Of a DNA stretch of 64,000 nucleotides, positions 1 to 8,600 are shown piece after piece. The DNA is from Gaetbulibacter_A aestuarii (GTDB lineage Bacteria; Bacteroidota; Bacteroidia; Flavobacteriales; Flavobacteriaceae). The stretch is from NCBI RefSeq assembly GCF_039537665.1, contig NZ_BAABAY010000001.1:744001-808000 (forward strand). Direction: 5' to 3'. Every line of letters begins with the position of its first letter. Position 1 is the first letter of the stretch. The notes beneath the pieces are model-generated. The model ran no database searches. It saw only the letters and a program-made list of their open reading frames with translations, and was not told the DNA's origin. The translations under genes and the position numbers were made by a program.

Positions 1-377
1 TGGCGCATGGTCCTGGCGTCCTCATCTGTCTTATCCTTGTAACCACAATAGTGTAATATCCCGTGAACCATAACGCGATGTAATTCCTCCTCAAAAGGTA
101 CATTAAAATCCTTGGCATTATCATGAACGCGTTCTACGGAAATATAGATGTCCCCATGTATGGTTTTTCCTAAACTATAATCGAAACTAATAATATCCGT
201 AAGGGTATCATGATTCAAAAATTCAACATTGATTTTATGCAAATAGTCATCGTCACAAAAAATATAATTTACGTCTCCCAATGTAAAAGACTCTTCATTA
301 ACCACCATAGAAATCCAATCGGTCAACATACCGGAATCCTGTAATTCAAAATCCGTTTCAAAATTATATTGAATCAT
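1..377 (-). CDS. ybeY: Endoribonuclease YbeY, 3' end outside the window
   Basis: YbeY is a zinc-dependent single-strand endoribonuclease needed for 16S rRNA 3'-end maturation and 70S ribosome quality control. Reading leftward from the ATG at 377, 125 codons are present before the window edge. The family metal-binding signature is visible near the end as HGILHYCGYKDKTDED (HGxLHxxGYxH-type; the third ligand position is K-D here, so the last ligand is probably the D or lies just beyond). The usual length is about 140-150 residues, so only the last 15 or so are missing. The start codon lies 14 bases inside the upstream DUF4175 gene, which suggests co-transcription and coupled translation. Assignment is from the motif and general fold pattern. 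Confidence 0.88.
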   Translation of the reverse strand, partial: MIQYNFETDFELQDSGMLTDWISMVVNEESFTLGDVNYIFCDDDYLHKINVEFLNHDTLTDIISFDYSLGKTIHGDIYISVERVHDNAKDFNVPFEEELHRVMVHGILHYCGYKDKTDEDARTMR

Positions 378-3300
378 TCTTTTCCTTGAAATATTCCTGA
401 ACTTTTTTCTTGTAGTTCTGCTGCAAAGGTAAAGCTTGTTTGTTTAAAATTTCTAAGGAATTAAAATACCTTTTCAAATCAGGAATTTGATTGTTAGAAT
501 GGTTTTGGAAGTCTTTCCGATTTGTATTGGATTCACGTTTATTGTCTTCACCCTGGAGAAACGTAGCGTCATCCATTTTTAATAACTGATGTTTTAAGTC
601 AAGCATTTTCTGGAGTGTTTCATTAGTAAATCCATCATTCAATAAATCGGATTCCACCTCTTCCATTTTATTCAATACATTCGTTTCACCCGGGCTTAAA
701 CCATCCTTGGCTAATTTATCCTGAAGCTGTTGCCTAAGTTCCTGTTGCCTTTGATAGATCTCATATAACATACCGTTCATTTCTTCCTGTCCGTTTTCAT
801 TGGAACCATTCCCGGATTTTTGTTCACCTTTATTACCTTCTTTAGATTTTTCACCATCCTTATCATCGCCTTCCTGTTCCTTACCCTTCATGCTATTTTC
901 CATCCCCTCCTGCATCATTTTATTTAATTGCTCCTGACTCATGATAATATCAGGTAATTGCATTTCTCCTTCACCTGATTCGCCTGAAGACATATTCAAA
1001 TTCTCCTCCATATTATCCAAAACCTCACTTAAAAAATCAGCGAGATTGTTAGCAGAAGTAACCACAAATTGCTGTCGCGAGGTCCCTTGATAAACATCAC
1101 CTTCAGAAAATTGATCCAAGGCCTTATCTATATTATAGTAAACATCAGAAATATTTTTATTTACCGTTTCGGATAGCTTTGGTTGTCTTAAAGAAAGTGC
1201 AAACAAACTATCATCAACATGTTCGAAATAATTTCGAAGATCATTCTGTTTTAAAAGATTTGAAGCAAACTTATTATTCTCCGCAGGGCTATTCTTAAAT
1301 ACATTCATCAAAGCTTCCTGATCAAAGGAGAACAACACAACATTATCCAAAATTTGACGCAACATATCCGTATCCTCCTGTAACTGTTCCTGGCCAATGG
1401 ACATAGAACTTGTTTTCATTTTCTTTTGTAATTCCTTCATCCTATCAGAGGCGTTCTTCTGACTTTGCTTAGCCCTCTGCATGCTCGGATTAGACTCAGG
1501 TTTTACACCCAAGGAATCTGACTGCCTTTCGGATTCCTCAAGAGATCCCAAAGCGTCCTTTTGTTCCTTTTGAATAGCATTCTCATCCAACCTATCTCTG
1601 GGAATATCGATGGGTTTTCGCAAGCCCTGACTATCCTTTTCCAGCTGATCCAGGCTTTCTTTTAAGTCCTGAAACTGCTTATTCAACTCCTCTTGTTTAT
1701 GACTGCTATTGTCGGAATTTTCTTTAGAAAGTGACTCCTGTTCTTCGGCCAGTTTTCCTAAAATATCTTTTAATTGCTCCAACTTGTTTTGAACATAGTA
1801 ACGCTTGGTGAGTTCCAATAACTGTTGAAGACTTCGTTTTTTATTCTTGTTCCGCTTAGCAAGTTCATCCAATCTATCTGTTAGCTCCTCCTGAGAAATT
1901 TTATCTTTAATTTTTTCTAATTCCTCAAGTAACTTTTCGTCCTTTTTTAATTGCTCTTCATTATCCTTAAGCCGCTTTTCCAGATCATCTTTAAAACCTT
2001 GATCAGAATTTTCAGGTTGTTGTAACTCGTCAAGGTTTTGCTGCAAATCCTGATTAAATTGATTCATCAATTCATCCTGTTGTTTTTGGCGTTCCAAAAA
2101 CTGCTTTAATTTTTTCTGGTCGTTAAAATTTAAAGAGCGTTTTTCCTTTTGGGTCTTAGCCAACTCCTCAAGACTCTTTTCTTGCTTCTCGAAACCCTCC
2201 ATAGATCTCCCTATATTTTTGATTGTGTTTTGCTGTTGATCAAGTTGCTTTTGATTTAACTCTTCCTTTGTTGCTTTTCGAAATACAAAGGTTTTGCTCC
2301 TGGCCGATTTGGGTCCGTTTACCTGATCATTGTCCTTAACCTGAAAATAAACCTCATAAGAGACTCCCGGAATAATATCTAAAGTGTCATCCGGAAACGC
2401 ATTGTAAAACTCGGCTATAGTACTTTTGTTAAAAGTTATAGGAACAACCTTTTTGTTATCCACATTGTTCGACGGATAATACACCAAGTCCAGCTGAGAT
2501 AAACCATAATCATCACTTAGCTGACCGTAAAAGAACATCATATTTGTTCCTAAAGTATCAACTTCCGATCTCACAGCTATTTCCGGATAAGCATCCTTAG
2601 CAACCTCAATTCCGTAGCCCAGACTTTCATAATCTTGTAGCCTAGAATTGCTTGCGGCAATAACATAGTCGAAAGAGGATTTAGCTTGATATTTATAACT
2701 AAAATTATCTGGATCCACAGCATTAAAATTCACGGTATCCCGCGAATAAAACGTCACATTTTGAGTGGCTTTGGTTTTAAGGTCCCAGGTAATTATGGTG
2801 CCTTCCGGCACCGTGGCATTACCGGATCCTTTTAATATGACATCCTCTTTTTTGGTATACTCCGGGTAATCTAATGTCATACCAAAACTTAATAATGCCG
2901 GGGCTTCCAAGACCTCCAACCTGTAAGGCTTGGATGTAACATCATTTCCCAGTAACACAAATTCAATAGGTTTGTTAGGTTTAACAAAGGTATATTCAAA
3001 AGAACCTTGCAGGATTTGTTTTAAGAAGTACTGCTGACCATTATAAGAGATTTGAACATTTTCAGGAATAACACTCCCGGCCGTATTTACCTTTAGAACA
3101 AAATCTTTATTTTGGATGGTTTGTAAATCATCATTCAACACAAAAAATTGAAAAGGGGCCGGAGGCTCATAAGCTGTTTTATAATGAACCACACGACGGT
3201 AGGAATCACTGAACCAATGTAAGTTACCGGAAACCCAAACCAGACCAATTATAATAAAAGGAATGGCAAGATATTTTAAATATTTAACATTGCTTTTAAG

Positions 3301-3738
3301 GTTAATGGCTTTCCTAAATGGAACAGGTTCTAAGGCGATGGATTTTTGATCGATACTGGCCAGAACCAATTCTGATTGTTCGGCGCTTTCATGAAGTTGA
3401 AGTACATTGAGTAATTTATCATTTACCTCTGGAAATTGATTTCCAATAATTACAGCAGCATCGCTGTAATTGATACCTTTTTGAAGCTTGGCCAACTTCG
3501 CCAAAGGCATAAAAATTAAATACCCCAGTAAACCAACAGAAACTAAAATACAAGTCCAGAAAAGTATCCCACGCCCTATTGTTCCTAACCAAAACACATT
3601 TTCAACAAAAAGGGTAACCAACACGTAAAGCAACCAAATAGCAACAAACAAAATAAGCCCTTTCAATAAAACGTTCACATAGTAACGTTTTATGATTGCC
3701 TCTAATTTTTGTTCTATGGTTTTAAAGTGGCTTTTCAT
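364..3738 (-). CDS. DUF4175 family membrane-anchored coiled-coil protein
   Basis: This 1124-residue protein has two N-terminal hydrophobic helices (about residues 23-45 and 55-77) and a third near 154-171. A beta-rich stretch follows to about residue 480. From about 490 to 800 it is highly charged Q/K/E/D-rich sequence of clear coiled-coil character. The C-terminal third has further low-complexity segments rich in G, E, K, S and N (around residues 950-1010). The layout matches the Bacteroidota DUF4175 family, whose function is not established. The likely topology is a short cytoplasmic start, inner-membrane anchors and a long periplasmic coiled coil. Its last 14 bases overlap the start of ybeY on the same strand, a constant neighbour in this phylum as far as I know. 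A role in envelope architecture is only an inference from the topology. Confidence 0.85.
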   Translation of the reverse strand: MKSHFKTIEQKLEAIIKRYYVNVLLKGLILFVAIWLLYVLVTLFVENVFWLGTIGRGILFWTCILVSVGLLGYLIFMPLAKLAKLQKGINYSDAAVIIGNQFPEVNDKLLNVLQLHESAEQSELVLASIDQKSIALEPVPFRKAINLKSNVKYLKYLAIPFIIIGLVWVSGNLHWFSDSYRRVVHYKTAYEPPAPFQFFVLNDDLQTIQNKDFVLKVNTAGSVIPENVQISYNGQQYFLKQILQGSFEYTFVKPNKPIEFVLLGNDVTSKPYRLEVLEAPALLSFGMTLDYPEYTKKEDVILKGSGNATVPEGTIITWDLKTKATQNVTFYSRDTVNFNAVDPDNFSYKYQAKSSFDYVIAASNSRLQDYESLGYGIEVAKDAYPEIAVRSEVDTLGTNMMFFYGQLSDDYGLSQLDLVYYPSNNVDNKKVVPITFNKSTIAEFYNAFPDDTLDIIPGVSYEVYFQVKDNDQVNGPKSARSKTFVFRKATKEELNQKQLDQQQNTIKNIGRSMEGFEKQEKSLEELAKTQKEKRSLNFNDQKKLKQFLERQKQQDELMNQFNQDLQQNLDELQQPENSDQGFKDDLEKRLKDNEEQLKKDEKLLEELEKIKDKISQEELTDRLDELAKRNKNKKRSLQQLLELTKRYYVQNKLEQLKDILGKLAEEQESLSKENSDNSSHKQEELNKQFQDLKESLDQLEKDSQGLRKPIDIPRDRLDENAIQKEQKDALGSLEESERQSDSLGVKPESNPSMQRAKQSQKNASDRMKELQKKMKTSSMSIGQEQLQEDTDMLRQILDNVVLFSFDQEALMNVFKNSPAENNKFASNLLKQNDLRNYFEHVDDSLFALSLRQPKLSETVNKNISDVYYNIDKALDQFSEGDVYQGTSRQQFVVTSANNLADFLSEVLDNMEENLNMSSGESGEGEMQLPDIIMSQEQLNKMMQEGMENSMKGKEQEGDDKDGEKSKEGNKGEQKSGNGSNENGQEEMNGMLYEIYQRQQELRQQLQDKLAKDGLSPGETNVLNKMEEVESDLLNDGFTNETLQKMLDLKHQLLKMDDATFLQGEDNKRESNTNRKDFQNHSNNQIPDLKRYFNSLEILNKQALPLQQNYKKKVQEYFKEKNDSI

Positions 3739-3865
3739 AATTCAATTTGGGTAAAGTACTAAAAATGACGTTTTCAGCTTAATAAACCGAAAAAATGTTG
3801 CGTTTTCTATAACTTATAAATCTACAATTTTATTTCCTTCTGCTCGCTAAATTAGGTGTTAATTG

Positions 3866-3873
3866 TATCTTTA
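3866..3873 (+). promoter_or_regulatory. Candidate -7 box of gltX (TATCTTTA)
   Basis: TATCTTTA differs by one base from the Bacteroidota -7 consensus TAnnTTTG and lies 17 bases before the gltX ATG, giving a very short leader. The same octamer occurs before the next gene at 5503-5510. No convincing TTTG -33 box is visible at the expected distance. Confidence 0.4.
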
Positions 3874-3890
3874 CAGCAAATTTATGAAAG

Positions 3891-5411
3891 ATGAGTGATA
3901 CTGTTCGCGTACGATTTGCACCTAGCCCTACAGGACCCTTACATATAGGCGGCGTTCGCACCGCGCTGTTTAATTATTTGTTTGCTAAAAAGAATAATGG
4001 GACTTTCGTTTTACGCATCGAAGATACCGACCAAAATCGCTATGTTGAAGGTGCTGAAAAGTATATTGTCGATGCCTTGAACTGGTGTGGTATTCCTTAT
4101 GATGAAGGTCCGGGGAAAAACGAAAAATTTGGACCCTATCGTCAAAGTGAACGCAAACATCTTTACAAAGAATATGCTGATAAGCTCGTTGCCTCTGGAA
4201 ACGCTTACTATGCTTTCGATACCGCTGAAGCTCTTGATGCCCACCGAAAAGGCCATGAAGCCCAGGGAAAAACATTTATTTACAACTGGCATAACCGCTT
4301 AAAACTCGATAACTCTTTGGCGCTTAGCGCGGAAGACACTCAGGCAAAATTAGATGCCAGAGAAGATTATGTGATCCGTTTTAAGAGCCCGCAAGATGAA
4401 ACGCTTCACTTCAAAGATCAGGTTCGCGGGGAAATGACCATTGACACGAATATTCTTGATGACAAAGTATTATTTAAAAGCGATGGCATGCCCACTTATC
4501 ATTTGGCTAATATCGTTGATGACCACCTCATGGAAATCACTCATGTGATTCGAGGTGAGGAATGGTTGCCTTCTCTTGCCCTTCACAACCAATTATACAA
4601 GGCTTTTGGTTGGGAAGCGCCTGAATTTGCCCATTTACCTCTCATTTTAAAACCTACCGGAAAAGGGAAACTTAGTAAGCGCGACGGCGACAAACTTGGG
4701 TTTCCTGTATTTCCTCTGGAATGGAAAGATCCTAAAACCGGTGATGTGGCTATGGGGTACCGTGAATCCGGATATTTCCCCGAAGCCGTTACCAATTTCC
4801 TTGCCTTTCTAGGATGGAATCCTGGAACGGAACAGGAATTATTTAGTTTAGAAGAACTTGTGGAAGCCTTTGATATGGACCGCGTTCATAAATCCGGTGC
4901 ACGTTTCGATCCGGATAAAACCAAATGGTACAATCACCATTACATGCAAACTAAATCTAATAACGAATTAGCTGCTGCTTTTAAACCTGTTGTTGATGCC
5001 CAATTAAATTCTGATGCTACTGACATCAATTACATCGCTATGGTTATAGGTCTTATAAAGGAACGTGCCAATTTTGTTTCCGACTTTTGGGACTTAGGCC
5101 ATTACTTTTTTAAAGCACCGGACTCCTATGATGAGAAAGCGTTGAAAAAAGCCATAAAAGACGATACCTCAGATATTCTGAAGCAAGTAAAATCACTCGT
5201 TGTTCATATCGACAGCTTCTCGGTAAATGCGCTACAAAGTGATATTAAAGGCTGGATAACCGAAAACAATATTGGTTTTGGAAAAGTGATGATGCCACTG
5301 CGTTTAGCCTTGGTTGGTGCACTTCAGGGACCTGATGTGTTCGATATCATTTTCATGATCGGTAAAAATGAAACCGCAAAGAGGATCGACACCTTTCTCA
5401 GTCAGATATAA
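3891..5411 (+). CDS. gltX: Glutamyl-tRNA synthetase
   Basis: This cytoplasmic class I aminoacyl-tRNA synthetase charges tRNA-Glu with glutamate. The 506-residue product has the HIGH-type signature PSPTGPLHIGG at residues 12-22 and the KMSKS-type loop KLSKRDGDK near residue 260. Length and domain order (Rossmann catalytic domain, then alpha-helical anticodon-binding domain) fit bacterial GluRS. The ATG at 3891 starts directly at the conserved N-terminus. It stands alone between a divergent DUF4175 gene and an SPFH gene, and a hairpin with a T-run follows it. A separate glnS is also present in the window, so this enzyme is probably discriminating (Glu only). Confidence 0.97.
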   Translation: MSDTVRVRFAPSPTGPLHIGGVRTALFNYLFAKKNNGTFVLRIEDTDQNRYVEGAEKYIVDALNWCGIPYDEGPGKNEKFGPYRQSERKHLYKEYADKLVASGNAYYAFDTAEALDAHRKGHEAQGKTFIYNWHNRLKLDNSLALSAEDTQAKLDAREDYVIRFKSPQDETLHFKDQVRGEMTIDTNILDDKVLFKSDGMPTYHLANIVDDHLMEITHVIRGEEWLPSLALHNQLYKAFGWEAPEFAHLPLILKPTGKGKLSKRDGDKLGFPVFPLEWKDPKTGDVAMGYRESGYFPEAVTNFLAFLGWNPGTEQELFSLEELVEAFDMDRVHKSGARFDPDKTKWYNHHYMQTKSNNELAAAFKPVVDAQLNSDATDINYIAMVIGLIKERANFVSDFWDLGHYFFKAPDSYDEKALKKAIKDDTSDILKQVKSLVVHIDSFSVNALQSDIKGWITENNIGFGKVMMPLRLALVGALQGPDVFDIIFMIGKNETAKRIDTFLSQI

Positions 5412-5420
5412 GTCGCTATT

Positions 5421-5446
5421 ACCTCTAAGAACATTCAGAGGTTTTT
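5421..5446 (+). terminator. Rho-independent terminator after gltX
   Basis: A 6-bp perfect stem (ACCTCT / AGAGGT) with a 10-base loop is followed by a run of five T, starting 10 bases after the gltX stop codon. Confidence 0.6.
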
Positions 5447-5502
5447 GTAACAAAATAGGTGGTTAGTACTACTAATACATTAGATTATCCTTTTTTTCAT
5501 TG

Positions 5503-5510
5503 TATCTTTA
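5503..5510 (+). promoter_or_regulatory. Candidate -7 box of the SPFH gene (TATCTTTA)
   Basis: TATCTTTA preceded by TTG is the same core as before gltX and one base from TAnnTTTG. It lies 42 bases before the SPFH start codon. Confidence 0.4.
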
Positions 5511-5552
5511 AGGATAACATAATGCTTCTTATTTAACCTTTAATATTTTATT

Positions 5553-6482
5553 ATGAGCTTCTATTTGATTCCCATTTTATTTCTGGGATTAATTATTTTA
5601 ATCTCTTCGTTCTTTATTGTGAAACAACAAACCGCTGCGATCATAGAGCGTTTTGGCCGTTTTACCAGTATACGCCATTCCGGTCTTCAATTAAAAATTC
5701 CAATAATTGACCGTGTTGCAGGCCGTTTAAGCTTAAAAATTCAACAGCTTGATGTTATCATTGAAACCAAAACTTTGGATGATGTATTCGTACGATTAAA
5801 AGTTTCTGTACAATACCGTGTTTTAAGTGAAAAGGTATATGATGCCTTCTATAAACTCGATTATCCGCATGAACAAATTACCAGTTATGTGTTTGACGTA
5901 GTGCGTGCCGAAGTACCTAAAATGAAACTGGACGATGTATTCGTTAAAAAAGATGATATCGCTCTGGCGGTTAAAGCCGAATTAAATGACGCCATGCTGG
6001 AATATGGTTTCGACATCATTAAAACTCTGGTAACGGATATCGATCCTGATGCCCAGGTTAAAGCTGCCATGAACCGTATTAACGCTGCAGACAGAGAAAA
6101 AACAGCAGCTCAGTACGAAGGTGATGCCGCACGTATCTTAATTGTTGAAAAAGCTAAAGCGGAAGCTGAAAGCAAACGTTTACAAGGTCAGGGTATTGCC
6201 GACCAACGTCGTGAAATTGCTCGCGGACTTGAAGAATCAGTAGATGTTCTTAACCGTGTTGGTATTAATTCTCAGGAAGCTTCTGCCTTAATTGTAGTAA
6301 CACAACATTATGACACCTTACAAGCCATAGGTAGTGAAACCAACAGCAATTTAATATTACTACCAAATTCTCCACAAGCAGGAAGCAACATGCTGAATGA
6401 TATGGTCGCCAGTTTTACAGCTAGTAATCAAATTGGAGAGGCTATGAAGAAAGCTCGTGAAGATGAGCCTGGTAAAAAATAA
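5553..6482 (+). CDS. SPFH/Band 7 (stomatin-like) membrane protein
   Basis: The 309-residue protein has one N-terminal membrane helix (about residues 3-22). An SPFH/Band 7 domain follows, recognisable by the QQTAAIIERFGR segment, and then a long A/E/K/R-rich helix (about 190-230, with EKAKAEAESKRLQGQG) typical of stomatin/prohibitin oligomerisation. Proteins of this family form membrane rings or microdomains and scaffold proteases or other membrane proteins. The exact partner cannot be told from the sequence. No NfeD-type protease partner is adjacent. It is flanked by terminators on both sides and so appears monocistronic. Confidence 0.92.
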   Translation: MSFYLIPILFLGLIILISSFFIVKQQTAAIIERFGRFTSIRHSGLQLKIPIIDRVAGRLSLKIQQLDVIIETKTLDDVFVRLKVSVQYRVLSEKVYDAFYKLDYPHEQITSYVFDVVRAEVPKMKLDDVFVKKDDIALAVKAELNDAMLEYGFDIIKTLVTDIDPDAQVKAAMNRINAADREKTAAQYEGDAARILIVEKAKAEAESKRLQGQGIADQRREIARGLEESVDVLNRVGINSQEASALIVVTQHYDTLQAIGSETNSNLILLPNSPQAGSNMLNDMVASFTASNQIGEAMKKAREDEPGKK

Positions 6483-6507
6483 GTTTCAATAAATACCTTA
6501 ATAAAAT

Positions 6508-6538
6508 AAAACCCTTGAGCAGTTCTCAAGGGTTTTTT
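6508..6538. terminator. Bidirectional terminator between SPFH gene and the 69-aa gene
   Basis: A 12-bp perfect stem (AAAACCCTTGAG with its complement, loop CAGTT) has a T-run on the + strand and, by symmetry, on the - strand. It lies between convergent genes ending at 6482 (+) and 6553 (-). Confidence 0.85.
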
Positions 6539-6552
6539 AATGGGTAACATTA

Positions 6553-6762
6553 TTATCCTTTTTCGCGATACTTGGCAATCATGTTTTGTAAACTATCACG
6601 ATAATTTTGAAGTTCTTTAATGCTCACTTTAGGGTTCGCATTATCCTTAGGTAAGGTGCTTCTGGATTCATCTAAATATTTTTCCAGTTCAGGATACTCC
6701 TCCTCTATAGTTCGGGTTAAATTTGAAATTTCGTTTAATATGTTGAGTTCTTTTTGTTCCAT
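6553..6762 (-). CDS. Small conserved-looking helical protein of unknown function
   Basis: The 69-residue product is highly charged with heptad-like leucine/isoleucine spacing (LNILNEISNLTRTIEEEYPE), suggesting a short helical, probably cytoplasmic protein. It has a normal ATG, codon use like its neighbours, and the strong terminator at 6508-6538 directly downstream, which supports a real gene. It sits 66 bases after the acetyltransferase-like gene on the same strand and could share its transcript. I do not recognise the family. Confidence 0.65.
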   Translation of the reverse strand: MEQKELNILNEISNLTRTIEEEYPELEKYLDESRSTLPKDNANPKVSIKELQNYRDSLQNMIAKYREKG

Positions 6763-6828
6763 AATACTTTTGTTTTGTTCTAAAAATTAAGAAAAAATCA
6801 ACAAAAAGTCTCTTAAAGAAGTATTAAA

Positions 6829-7983
6829 TTATTTAAACGGATGCCGCTCTTCCCAATCTTGTTTGGGGTTTACAATTCTAAAAATCAGTTTAAAGAGATC
6901 ATTCAAAAAAATATTAGTGTGTTTCATATAAACCACCATATCTACAGCTTTTGCGCCAACCGAACTTTTGATTGCCATAGCGGTTCGCGCATAAACGATC
7001 GTTTTAAATTTATTTTGAATACCAAAGTCCAACATGTCATACAGCATATTCAAATATAGTTGATTGGGATATTGGTGGATTTCATCATAACCTAAAAAAT
7101 AGGTTTCTAAATTATCGTGATTCAGAAGTAAACTGAAAAAACCAACAAGCTTCCCTTGATCGTAATATCCAAATACTTTAAAGTTATCCTTTAGATGACG
7201 TTTTAAACTATAAAAATGATTTTCCTGAAGTAAAAATGTATTGAACTCCGCATTATCTGATACATTTAGATACAACTGATAAAGTTCCTTACTATGCTTT
7301 TTAATAGTTTCTAAGCTCAATTCAACAGGTTTAAGCGCGCCTCTTTTCTTTCTGGCGCGTTTGTATCTATCACGATATTTCTTCGCTAAATCCGCTTTAT
7401 AATCATCTATATTATGCCAATCATCAGAAACGTTTAAGAGCATGTTGGGCTGTAATTTCAAGCGATGAAAGTTTTCGGTTTTTATACATGCTGTGCTTTG
7501 TTCAATGATATCATTTTCAAAATAATCCTTTAGTACTATCGCCTGAACAGATCTGTTGTAATCCTTCCTCACCCGAGGCTTAAGTGCGATCAGAGCTTTA
7601 TTTATTTCAGATAAAAAATCCGAAGAACTTATACGTCTTTCATCAAAATACACTCCATGTTGTCCTGTGTGCATAATATTCCCAACAACCAGAACACAGC
7701 CTTTGATAAATGAAGCAACGGAGCGTCTGATAAATTCCTTGAAATTTCCCTGATGTTGTTGACGAAACATGTCGTTTAAAAATAATTTCACCAACTGAAC
7801 AACTGCAACACCCACAAGTGTATCATCATTATACACCGCAATAAAATACAGATGAATATTTTTGGGAGAGGCCTCCTCGAGGGCTGTTAAATATTCCTTT
7901 TCAAGAAACAGATCGTTTGTTGCAAGAATATCCCAGTCTTTAGGAAGGGCTTCGGTTGTGTTAAAAATTTTGTGTTGTATCAC
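6829..7983 (-). CDS. GNAT/FemAB-like acyltransferase (BioF2-type, Acetyltransf_6)
   Basis: This 384-residue soluble protein has two GNAT-like halves. The C-terminal half, about residues 230-350, contains FGYYDQGKLVGFFSLLL and YFLGYDEIHQYPNQLYLNML, the pattern of the Acetyltransf_6/BioF2-like domain found in CelD- and FemAB-type N-acyltransferases. These transfer acyl or aminoacyl groups, often in polysaccharide or cell-wall biosynthesis, but the substrate here cannot be assigned. A lysine/arginine-rich helix (about 205-225, YRDRYKRARKKRGALK) lies between the halves. There is no signal peptide, so it is probably cytoplasmic. Confidence 0.7.
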   Translation of the reverse strand: MIQHKIFNTTEALPKDWDILATNDLFLEKEYLTALEEASPKNIHLYFIAVYNDDTLVGVAVVQLVKLFLNDMFRQQHQGNFKEFIRRSVASFIKGCVLVVGNIMHTGQHGVYFDERRISSSDFLSEINKALIALKPRVRKDYNRSVQAIVLKDYFENDIIEQSTACIKTENFHRLKLQPNMLLNVSDDWHNIDDYKADLAKKYRDRYKRARKKRGALKPVELSLETIKKHSKELYQLYLNVSDNAEFNTFLLQENHFYSLKRHLKDNFKVFGYYDQGKLVGFFSLLLNHDNLETYFLGYDEIHQYPNQLYLNMLYDMLDFGIQNKFKTIVYARTAMAIKSSVGAKAVDMVVYMKHTNIFLNDLFKLIFRIVNPKQDWEERHPFK

Positions 7984-8047
7984 TAAAAATGGAAAAGATC
8001 GAAACTACAATTTTCAGTCTTTATAATCATTTAAAATCTAAAAAATA

Positions 8048-8533
8048 TTAGTGCCATCCGGAAATGATCGCCCCCATAATACATAGGGTAACCATCCAAT
8101 ATCCGCAGTTTACTAAGACATATTTATAAGATTTCCGCTCAAAAAGAGCTGTAATACTTAAAATGGGAGTGGCTATAAACAGTCCTGATAATGTGCCGTG
8201 TAAAGCACCGTGTTTAAACGTTCTGAAACTATCGCCATAATCATCCATGAACGCATGAAATGATGGCATGGCAGTGGTGACATCGCCATTAACCAAACTC
8301 ATAGCACTGGTTTGGTGCACTACTAAAAGTGGAAGTGCAAGAGCAAGCATAAAAGCAAACAATAAAGCGAGTAAAAAAATAACAGCCATGTTACCATTTT
8401 TTAAACGCTCTTCAGTTAAACCGGATTCGCGCATCCAAATCGTACCAAATACTTTCGGGTTATACCAGATAAATCCAACAATTAAAGATGCTACGGCTGC
8501 CACAAAAATGGCAAAAGGGTTGATAAATTCCAT
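8048..8533 (-). CDS. DUF1761 family small membrane protein
   Basis: The product is about 161 residues with four predicted membrane helices. The family hallmark FIWYNPKVFG follows the first helix. I chose the ATG at 8533 (MEFINPFAIFV) instead of the upstream in-frame ATG at 8569, because the DUF1761 domain begins there and the extra 12 residues are polar. The gene lies 67 bases after glnS on the same strand and may be read through from it. Function is unknown; the family is widespread in Bacteroidota and Proteobacteria. Confidence 0.8.
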   Translation of the reverse strand: MEFINPFAIFVAAVASLIVGFIWYNPKVFGTIWMRESGLTEERLKNGNMAVIFLLALLFAFMLALALPLLVVHQTSAMSLVNGDVTTAMPSFHAFMDDYGDSFRTFKHGALHGTLSGLFIATPILSITALFERKSYKYVLVNCGYWMVTLCIMGAIISGWH

Positions 8534-8600
8534 GGGAGTAAGATTTTGATTACGCCGAAAGATAGTCAAAAAATCAATATGTAATTACCCTAATAAAAAA

